In this document: piece after piece, positions 55,533 to 64,000 of the stretch | How the letters are laid out: every line of letters begins with the position of its first letter | Position numbering within the stretch: the first letter of the stretch is position 1 | From: Norana najaformis | Taxonomy: Eukaryota; Annelida; Clitellata; Crassiclitellata; Hormogastridae | Direction: 5' to 3' | NCBI GenBank assembly: GCA_964023275.1 | Contig: OZ029925.1 | Coordinates: 9,231,719-9,295,718 of the forward strand | Length of the DNA: 64,000 nt | The notes under the pieces: model-generated | Told to the model about the DNA's origin: nothing | The model's database searches: none | What the model saw: the letters and a program-made list of their open reading frames with translations, nothing else | Made by a program: the position numbers and the translations under genes

Positions 55533-56331
55533 CTGAAAAGGTGAATTCAGTGCAGAGTTTAAACGTCGGGATTATATTTCATGTTGTATATAATTGATAA
55601 ATTAAACCATCCGTTTGAGACAATCTTCCTTCCACTGCATATGCATAGCTACCGTTTTAGTTCGACTCCGTTCAATACATAAATTCTTCCTACCTAAGCC
55701 ACAGGTGTTTAGATCAGCCAGATAACCATATGTGCAGCGCTTTTGAGAGGTTCTTCAATGTCCTGATGGATATCTACACGCCTACGTACACGTGCAAATA
55801 TACATATACGCAGAGAGACAACTAGACAGGCAACCTTTACTTGCACTAATTTAGTCTAGCTCTCAATGTCGAGCCATTATCACGCGGGAGGATACTCTTT
55901 TCAGTTATTGTATTACTGTAGTTTCATCGACAGCTAAATCCCTATCATCTCCTTTCCCAGGTAGCCACGTTCAGTGGACCCACAGCACTGAACTATTGGT
56001 GGGAACTTATGACCATACATAGGTCTAACATTGACTCAACGCACGTGACTGTCAGGGTTGGGACTGATTGATGAGGAAGTATAAGAACTTGATTATAACC
56101 ATACGATAAACAGAATTCACTTAAATAACACAAATAAAAACTGCATTGCATATTGGATCTGACAAACGAGATAGGCATGGAAGTGATAACATCGCTCACA
56201 ACAATGTATCACTATCTCTTGAATGACCTTATTTCTCCGCCAAATTTTAATTTAAACCAAGCCAGATTTTTTTAAAGAACTGGTCAATTGTACTTATGAA
56301 ATAACAGCCACGATCTGCCGGCGTATCTAAC
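55533..56331 (-). other. Phase-2 intron of gene B
   Basis: 799 bp, GT-AG. Only the acceptor-proximal part aligns with the intron of gene A. No repeat family was recognised inside it. Confidence 0.8.
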
Positions 56332-57218
56332 CTGCTTAGTGTAGCGATATCCTCAGCCAGTTGTTCAGCCAATTTGGTCGTATTTGCTTTTGCAGCAAGT
56401 ACTGTCTGTACTTCGGTATTTTTATTTGTTCCAACGTCAAATGTTGCCTTATGTTTGGAAGAATACAACCAAACGGTGTACAACAAGGCGGATTCTAACT
56501 TCGAGATTCCAACAGGAAAAGCAGCTCCAAAAATTTCAATATGAATCTTAGAGAAAAATATACTAGAAACTGTTCCGCTTTCCTTCGCGTTCATAGTGGC
56601 AATTACGCCGACTTCGTGTGGCGAGTGCTTGAGAAGGATATCCCTCCACTGCGACAAGTCAATTTCTCTCCTCTCTTCCTCTGTCATTCCGTCAGATAAA
56701 ACAACGTCGTAATAGTCTACGTTGTCCAGATAGGCATCCAGAATGACGCCTCTTAGAAATCTTCCATCCATACTACGATCCTTAATTAGCAAATCATCTA
56801 TCACGATCGGAACGTTTTGTTCACACTGTTCAAAACTCTCATTCAGGTAACGCCTGAATGACTCTTTAATAGGCATCGCGGGATCGTCAGTGTACCTTAA
56901 CAGGTAGAGTCGAAAACTCTTAATAGTATCACAACTGGGCAATTTAAAGTAGCGTTTACCAAATTTACTCGCATCAAGATACTTGTCTTTCTGTTCCGTT
57001 GTTGTCGATAGGCTGTTTGAAGGTAATATTAGAAAGACCGCAAAAACGTGTTGCATGCTGTTTAGCTTAGTCGCACTTCCTTGGCTCGCAAAGTAGACCT
57101 TTCTTTGCGTTAAGTGTGATCTGGTGTGAATGTCGACTATGATGAAAATAAGCATAACACAGACAGCACACAAAAAGGTTCTCTTGTCCAAGTTGATGAG
57201 CCGTTGTATGGAAAACAT
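56332..57218 (-). CDS. Glycosyltransferase-like membrane protein, gene B, exon 1
   Basis: ATG at 57216-57218. Donor AGCAG|GTTAGA at 56332/56331, phase 2, identical in position and phase to gene A. Residues 1-13 are cytosolic (basic, with KR) and residues 14-31 (TFLCAVCVMLIFIIVDI) are the membrane anchor. The N-terminal 90 residues share little with gene A. From KLPSCDTIKSFRLYLLRYTD onward they align well, with ESFEQCEQNVPIVIDDLLIK, DNVDYYDVVLSDGMTEE and FFSKIHIEIFGAAFP shared. The region after AAFP diverges again. Type II Golgi protein is inferred from the anchor and the luminal domain. Confidence 0.85.
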
Positions 57219-58241
57219 GGTCGTTCGAATCCTGTTGAACGTAGCAGCAAAATTTATTTAGTGCCAAATTATAACCTGCCCAGTAAGTATCGGTTTTTAC
57301 TGATTTTATCGTTGGACGTAGAGTAAAGAGCGGGTTGTCTACACATCCGACTACTGTATTCGTCTTTTTCCACTTGGCTGATTGGCGAAATCGACTTGCG
57401 GTTTAATGCAGGGTACCTGGGATCAAAGTAAAGCAAGGTTAGGGCATGCAAGAAGGTAACTTCAGGCAAGAGAGGACAGGCCAGACCATCCTTTAAAGCC
57501 ATGTATTATTAAATCTAAACTGTTTAAAACTAGTTTTTTGATTCGATGTATCTTAAGTTATGCCTAGTCGTGCTTCATATTTGCTCAAGTTATAAACATT
57601 TAAATATGTATAGGCTATTACTAACTCCGCCACTACCTCTATAATCGGGTAGTGCCAGTCCCAGGCCTGGAGCAAGGAGGAGGGCGAGTCAACGGCCTTT
57701 GATGCCATAAGAAGTCATTAAACATCGGAACTCGTTCTCCACAATGTGATGCATCTGTACTTGTCAGATGCAAATACAGGCTATTTACTTAAGAAAAAAC
57801 TGAATTTTAAGCAGTGACTTGGTATTTCCGTCGTCTGTTACTTTATGGGCGACGTATTCATCCGAACCTCACTTTTATCCAGGCTTAGGACTGGCTTTGA
57901 CATGCAAGTCACGGTTACCGCTCACGTTGGCCAACTGTTTTCGGGGATACTGTTGAGCCCTTTCACCTTGCGTAACAACCTAGGTGATACTTCTACTAAA
58001 ACTTTCAACATTGATAGCATAGCTTCAGAGGCAATTCCTACCCAGTTGTTCACCCCTTCACCAATATGAGGTGCTATTCGGTCTTTAAAATGGAATGTGC
58101 AGTTACCCTAAAAAAATCTTAATTATTGTTCACGTAAGCTAATCACATCTTGTCATCGCTTAAATCTACCTTTGCCGGAGGTAGTCAAATAATGAATATT
58201 CTCAAGTAGCTATCACCCTGGAGGGGCCAAGGGGCCATATA
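57219..58241. other. Upstream flank of gene B, gene-free
   Basis: No coding exon was recognised. The promoter of gene B should lie here, but no convincing TATA box or initiator could be chosen in AT-rich DNA. Confidence 0.4.
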
Positions 58242-58545
58242 TAATCGTAGTCGTAATCGTAGCCGTAATCTCGAGATTTCTACAGCGCCCAACGAAAGCC
58301 AAGCCGTGGGAACCAGCTCATTCACAGGCGCTCAGTAAAAACAAAATCGAAAGGCAAAACGGTTCGGTTCCAGGTCAAGATCCAGGAGTCACGCAGTCAG
58401 ACAGTTCGACGGCTACGGTGGATGGTCCTTGAAACTGAAATGAGAAGACAGCTAAGGGAAAGAGGAAGAATCTGGACAAGATTTTTGTAAAAAATGTTCT
58501 CATTTTTAATTGAAAGACCAGCGCAGAAATTGCAAGAGGTGAAGC
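58242..58545 (-). mobile_element. SINE-like element R1, copy 11 (near full length)
   Basis: Starts TAATCGTAGTCGTAATCGTA, then CTCGAGATTTCTACAGCGCC, GGTTCGGTTCCAGGTCAAGA and CAGACAGTTCGACGGCTACG. It reaches the distal GAAAGACCAGCGCAGAAATT and ends near GAGGTGAAG. With the copy at 60449 it defines a length of about 280-305 bp. Confidence 0.9.
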
Positions 58546-58674
58546 GTTGGTGAGTTCGGATGATGGAAGGTAGCTTGCTAAGCGGGCCTACCACATAGCA
58601 TAATAGACCTACATACATCACATCTTACTTTTGTTAACATTTGGAGACTGTTCGCCCGGATTGGACTGGAAACG

Positions 58675-58730
58675 CCTCTGAGCAGATATCTTTAAGGGGC
58701 GCTATATAAATGCTATGAATGAATTAATAA
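58675..58730 (+). mobile_element. LINE/SINE 3' end with (ATGA)n
   Basis: TTTAAGGGGCGCTATATAAA followed by TGCTATGAATGAATTAAT. Same type of terminus as the L2-like fragment at 24075. Confidence 0.5.
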
Positions 58731-59009
58731 TTGACTGAACAGATCGATCGATCTTCCAATACTACGCCACTTCACAGCAGGCCGCTACAAGCTACTTCCA
58801 TTACATTCCATAGCACTATATTAGACATTCGACAGAACTTCCTTCTGGAAACGTGTGACTATAATGGAATTTCTGCAGCAGAATATGATTAACAAGGATC
58901 TGCGTGTATTAGGCTTTTTACTGCACAACTAATCTTGGGGAGTCGTTCGAAACGCTGGGAACAAGGAGTAGGGCATCTGGCTCCTTGTCACGCAATATTA
59001 GCAACCAGA

Positions 59010-59092
59010 CATACATACATACACACATACACACATACATATATACATACATACATGCATACATACGTACATACATACATACATACACACTC
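59010..59092. repeat. (ATAC)n microsatellite
   Basis: About 20 ATAC/ACAC units with TGCATACA variants. Confidence 0.95.
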
Positions 59093-59627
59093 AAACCTGT
59101 TGTATTTGTTGTAAACATTTTTAGAAGAGACTTATTAACTATGGCCAACCACCATAAAGATTTCATTTATGAAGGCCAAACCACTCCATGATCGTAATTT
59201 CCTTTGTCACGACTGTGTTGGGGGTCTGTAGCAGGCTTTAGAGCAACAGCGTGCGCGTGTTTGCTTATGTGTGCGCTTATTAAGAGCGCTCTGGTTGTAA
59301 ATTGTAGGGTACCGGTTAGAGCCTCCCCGGGACGTTTATTGCGGACGGACCATGAGCAAATCCTTCACTCACAATTGCTTAACGCCATCGATTACCTCTA
59401 CCTTTGGCCTTCTTCGTCATGTCAAAGTGAGGGACTGTTTATAGCAAGCACGTGCATAGCAACAGATACCTATGTACAACATGGCTTGTTTTTCACCAAG
59501 ACAGCCATATTGATTTACTGACAATTTTAATGTTGCGCGTATTGTGTATATGAGCGAAAACAAAATGATAATAAGAGAACATGGGCAGCTATAGGCAGAA
59601 TAAGTATGCCTCTATATATCGTCAATT

Positions 59628-59652
59628 ATATATATATATATATATATATATT
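59628..59652. repeat. (AT)n microsatellite
   Basis: About 12 AT units. Confidence 0.95.
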
Positions 59653-59739
59653 GGATATATAATGGACTAATATAGTTATGCAGAATATTTTTATCTTTAT
59701 ATATTGTAATCTCTATAATTTCTATATTTATAATTGCTG

Positions 59740-59835
59740 TACCATGTATGTATGTATCTGGCTATTTATATATCGCCTTTTAGAACCTCACAAACGAGCC
59801 AAAACATGGCTATCTAACAGTTCTGAAAAGGTGTA
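59740..59835 (-). mobile_element. Retroelement 3' end with (ATAC)n tail
   Basis: GTATGTATGTATCTGGCTAT, then TTATATATCGCCTTTTAGAA, CCTCACAAACGAGCCAAAAC and ATGGC. This matches 8190-8255 closely, including the AAAACATGGC word, so the two are copies of one element. Confidence 0.65.
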
Positions 59836-60448
59836 ATTTAATATAGGCTTGGGCCTAATTATAAAAATGCAGTATATAGGCAGACGTTTTACCTCTATAA
59901 CAATACGATTCAGTTATTCTAAAAATGACGAGTTTCTGTATAAAACTGCCTATTTCATCGCATCTGATTCAAGTATTTATGTAATTATGTATTTGTGAAA
60001 TACATAATAGCTTTCTTTTTGGATGAACTCTCCAGAGCATGAGATAGAACTGCACTCTTAATTAAAATGAATGCCCTGACACTAATTGGCTGATACATCG
60101 GTAGTCTACCTGTCTCGGAAACTTTTTATTTGCATCTTACCTTTTTCTTTATCTCCTTTTAGCCTAAGTCGTTCCTGCCCACTTCGCATCTGATTAATTA
60201 TCAGCCTAAATCTCTGCTCCAGTGAACACGGTCTAGCCTATGTGTCGATAGTACTCGAGTTAAATGGCGGCCTACATGTATATTGCTCACTGCGTAAAGT
60301 TTGTTTAATAACGCCATCACAACGAGATCATAGGCTTATTGCCCGCTCGTCTTTATATAGAAGGCTTGGAATACGGGCTTATCATTTAAAATTCTCATCT
60401 CGTCCCTAAACCATACTCATCTGTCTGTGCATTTAAATATTTGCTTAA

Positions 60449-60728
60449 CGTAATCGTAATCGTAATTCCAAGATTTCTACAGCGCCCAACGAAAGCCGTG
60501 CCGCGGGGACCAGCTTATTCACAGGCGCTCAGTCAAAACAAAATCGACAGGCAAAAGAGTTCGGTTCCAGGTCAAGATCCAAGAGTCAGGCAGAGAGACA
60601 GCGTGGCAGCTACGGTGGGTGATGTTTGGGGTTGGAGAGCAGAGACAGAGAAAAGGAAGAAGGGGTGTCAGGATATGATCTGTGAATATTTTCAGTTTTG
60701 AATGAAAGACCGAAGCAGAAATTGCAAC
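60449..60728 (-). mobile_element. SINE-like element R1, copy 12 (near full length)
   Basis: CGTAATCGTAATCGTAATTC, then CAAGATTTCTACAGCGCCCA, GAGTTCGGTTCCAGGTCAAG and GAGTCAGGCAGAGAGACAGC. Distal end GAAAGACCGAAGCAGAAATT. Same subtype as the copies at 31955 and 34409. Confidence 0.9.
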
Positions 60729-60729
60729 G

Positions 60730-61850
60730 TAGGCAACGTAGCCATATTAGCTGTCTGTATTCGGATATTTAATGAAGTTTACCCGAGAGAAATATCTCTT
60801 ATTTTGATTGCAACTCAAGCGTGCCAAGTTTTCACTATTTATTTTTAGGACATCGCTACATATCAGCCCTATATGTCAATACTCTTCTGGTTATGGACAC
60901 CGCCACGTGATTTTTATTACTGTTTAACTTCGTGTTTTACGGTTCCAACTTGGAGACATTGACCCATTTAATATTCCCTCCTTCCGAATCACAACTGTTA
61001 TTTGATTTTAAGATGAAGAATTAGGAATGTTAGCAGAAGTGACAAGAGGAGGTTTTTCTTATTTTCCTTCTTTAAGTCCACGTGTTCATTTCCCTTTGAT
61101 GTCCGATTCACGCTTCGTCGCTGCCCTTCACACCTCCGAATCGCGCAACCAGCAGAGTAAAGTCAAATCCGAATGGAAACAAAGTAATCCGATAAGGAGA
61201 ATATGAGAACAAAGCATAGAAGGCATTTAATTAATGCGGGGAATTCATTAATTATAGGCATACGTCATGTGCCAGGGATTGAAGTGAGACACAGATCCCT
61301 TCATTTGGTTTTTCCTTTAGTGACGAAAGTCATAGAATCTTCCACAATGTCGCACAAGTAAAAAAACCCAGGAGTAGGCCCCTATCAAAGCGATATTGCC
61401 ACTCCTATTACATCTTCCTTCCTGTATGAAAGATGTAACAGAAGTGGCAATACAAAACCTTGAACTGCAGAAATGACGTATATGCAAAAGATGTAAAGAC
61501 GAATATATCTTTGCATGGTCGTGTGCCGATAGCTGAAGCGAGCTGATGAAGAAATCTGTGATACTTGAACCTACAGGTCTTCAAGTTTTTATAGATATTT
61601 ATCTTAGTTAGTCTAGCAACCATAGCAAATTTCAAATAAGTAAGTTTTTTTACCGCAATCCCCATTTTATTCACTGGATCAATCCTTCATATCAGGTTCA
61701 TCAGCTTGTAATTTTGTCTCCTGCTTCACAAGGAATCAAGCGTTTTAAAAGGAAACTTCGGTGTTACGATCATTTAAAAATGGGTTTTAAATTGACCTCG
61801 AATAAGATGTATCTTTCTTTCTCTTTCTCTTTGTCTCTCTCTCTCTCTTT
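60730..61850. other. Gene-free stretch
   Basis: No gene or repeat family was recognised. Confidence 0.4.
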
Positions 61851-61854
61851 CTCT

Positions 61855-61857
61855 CTC

Positions 61858-61924
<67 letters not shown>
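61855..61924. repeat. (CAGA)n microsatellite
   Basis: About 17 CAGA units preceded by a CTCTCTTT tract. Confidence 0.97.
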
Positions 61925-62109
61925 TAGGGGTGTACCTGTACTACTACATTAAATCACTGTTGATCAAATTACAGGAGATAAGACGTTCTGTGTAGGCCTT
62001 GTAATAAAGCTGTATAAATCGAACAACTGGTAAAACATTATCTTATAATTGCTGGGCACAGTTGCATGCATGGTAAAAATGATTGTCTCTCAAAAGTGAC
62101 GATGGGAAG

Positions 62110-62290
62110 AAAAATGTACACTTTTTTCTATAGTGACCGTATGACCTCGACCTTGCTTATTTTTCGATGAATTAGGCCTAATCACTTAATCACTCACCGA
62201 CGCTGCCCGTTTGAATGGGCGCCACTTGTACGGACCGTGCTAGACCGAGTTAAAATCACCTGAAATATAGCCACTATCGGTACCATCCAA
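62110..62290 (-). mobile_element. tRNA-derived SINE R2, copy 5 (diverged)
   Basis: GTACACTTTTTTCTATAGTG, then GACCTCGACCTTGCTTATTT, GTACGGACCGTGCTAGACCG and GAAATATAGCCACTATCGGT. The tRNA-like head is lost. Confidence 0.75.
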
Positions 62291-62529
62291 GGTACACGAT
62301 CAGAATCCATTTATTATGCAACGGTACCTGAACGTTTTCCATAATCTCAGATGCTATGTCGAGTAACATCGCTTAATTTAATGCAGTCAGTTCTTTGGGT
62401 TAAACATTTGCCAGTCCAGTCAGTTTCATCTAATTCAATGTTCAGCCCATGTTTTATTCAATTATCACTGGGCATTTAATTGATTATTAATTTCCCAAAG
62501 GAGGAGTTCATTGATTCGCATCCATCGGT

Positions 62530-62705
62530 GATAGCAGTGGTGGTGTTGATGGTGGTGTTGGTGATGATGGTGGTGTTGGTGATCGTGGTGGTAGTGGTGG
62601 TGGTAGTGATGGTGGTAGTGGTGGTGGTAGTTGTTATCGGCGGTATGGGTGGTATTGGTGGCATTGGGTACTTGGTTTTTTGCTAGTGGTGGTAGTGGTG
62701 GTGCT
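62530..62705. repeat. Imperfect (GGT)n tract
   Basis: GTGGTG, GTTGGTGATG and GGTGGTAGTGG words. The plus strand has many closely spaced GG pairs and could form two-tetrad G-quadruplexes. Confidence 0.9.
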
Positions 62706-63016
62706 GGCGATGATGATGATGAAATGATGATCGGGTTGTAACCACAATTGTACCTTGTATTAATTAGTTGTAATTACAATTGCAAACTGGGCATTTCTAC
62801 ATCGTCTAACCAGAGAGGGCATTGTGCAAAGTGAGGGAGGGAACGAGGAAGTAATGTGAAATGGCACCATAAGAACACTTCATACAGATTCACCCGTCGC
62901 CTGTGTAGACCTGTAGCTCTTTTAAAAATATCTCTGCAATTTGTACTTTACCAAGGCAGTATCTCGATCCCTGCCAAGCCATGATCAAATAAGATACACG
63001 AATCATACTGTCTACA

Positions 63017-63136
63017 TACCGAACCCTTTTGCCTATCGATTTTGTTTTGACTGAGCGCCTGTGAATAAGCTGGTTCCCGCGACTTAGCTTTTCTTGAGCG
63101 CTGTAGAAATCTCGAGATTACGATTACGATTACGAT
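63017..63136 (+). mobile_element. SINE-like element R1, copy 13 (head-truncated)
   Basis: Starts TACCGAACCCTTTTGCCTAT, then TTTTGACTGAGCGCCTGTGA and GCGCTGTAGAAATCTCGAGA. Ends in three GATTAC units. Confidence 0.85.
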
Positions 63137-63809
63137 ACACCTAGATACATTGATAAATGCTGTTTTCTTGTCTCTCTACTGTCTTTCAGTGTAAAATTAC
63201 TGCCAGAAGTGGCATGCATTCAAGAGAAGGACAGGACCTCGAGCACAGCTGAGAACGACCAGCGAAGAAGGGAAAGTATGGAGTGTTGACCGTTGAGATG
63301 AAAGTAGAATTGGGTCTACAATGGCTGGTAGAATTAAGTTAACTCACGTAGCCCAAAGTCGAGCTTATTTACAGGCACATCGCTTGGTCCAAACCACGCA
63401 CGAGTTTTTAAATAGAATTTAAGCAATGTAAATTAAGTTCAAATGGTTAGTGTTTTTTACGAAAATAGTACTTTTTTCATATGGAATATTTAAAATCAAT
63501 GCGCAGGTAAACCTTACAATTATGTCGTTGTGCCCAAGATTAAATTTGCTTTTACCAGTGGCCTGCATCTCTTTAAAACGGTATTACGCCGTATTTACCT
63601 TTATTTTAGTTGCCTTAGTTAGAGACTGTTCACCCAACAACTGTCCTGAAAGAAGTTTGCCTGCATAATAGACCGCAAAATCCGAGCTGGGATAAAGAAG
63701 AGAGCAGGTTCAATAGTTTCATTTAATTCATGGACCACCATGGACCTTCTTCGATCTGTGGTAAACTGGAGGTTGCGAAGCAAAAGATTTGAGATGCGTG
63801 GGAAGAATT

Positions 63810-63823
63810 GATGGAGAGAGAGA

Positions 63824-63880
<57 letters not shown>

Positions 63881-64000
63881 CCAGACAAACAGATAGACAG
63901 ACAGACAGACACAGACAGAAAGACAGAAACAGGGACAAAGACAAAGAGACAGACAGACAGAGACAGACAGAGACAGACAGAGGCAGACAGAGACAGAGAG
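63810..64000. repeat. (GA)n and (CAGA)n to the window edge
   Basis: GAGA run at 63812-63876, then CAGACAGA and GACAGACAGAGA words continuing past the end. Confidence 0.95.

Overview
This window is a repeat-rich, AT-leaning piece of a metazoan nuclear genome, most likely from a marine invertebrate. The evidence is spliced genes with GT/AG introns, a bilaterian-type C2H2 zinc-finger gene, several tRNA-derived SINE families, decayed non-LTR retrotransposons and very dense microsatellites such as (CAGA)n, (GTAT)n, (GA)n and (GAT)n. There are no bacterial operons, Shine-Dalgarno sites, rRNA genes or CRISPR arrays. The species and phylum cannot be settled from the sequence alone.

Positions 1-25,000 contain almost no genes. 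They hold minisatellites (33, 21, 14, 45, 33, 12/36 and 28 bp units), a 256-bp near-perfect palindrome at 7242-7497, a short MITE, retroelement relics and SINEs. One possible short terminal exon lies on the minus strand at 4101-4277. From 25,000 to 47,000 there are three believable genes. A single-exon unknown gene lies on the minus strand (25578-26345). A two-exon zinc-finger gene of the ZNF362/ZNF384/rotund type follows (38503-38748 joined to 39176-40513). A Ser/Pro-rich unknown gene closes the group (45260-46123).

The region 48,100-57,300 is the most interesting part. It carries two head-to-tail paralogues on the minus strand. Each has a signal-anchor exon joined by a phase-2 intron to a second exon with glycosyltransferase-like motifs (DCDSRL, RDHPSH, GGLWGGR). 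Once spliced they encode type II membrane proteins of about 562 and 559 residues. The 5' part of exon 2 is about 98% identical between the copies, then identity drops abruptly, which suggests gene conversion.

The rest, 57,300-64,000, is intergenic with more SINEs and microsatellites. Two SINE families dominate the window. R1 is a roughly 300-bp element with a (GATTAC)n end and 13 copies. R2 is tRNA-derived with an (ATTTAC)n tail. One R1 copy sits inside an R2 copy, so R1 moved more recently there. In two genes the last codons and the stop are the first unit of a minisatellite that continues into the 3' UTR.
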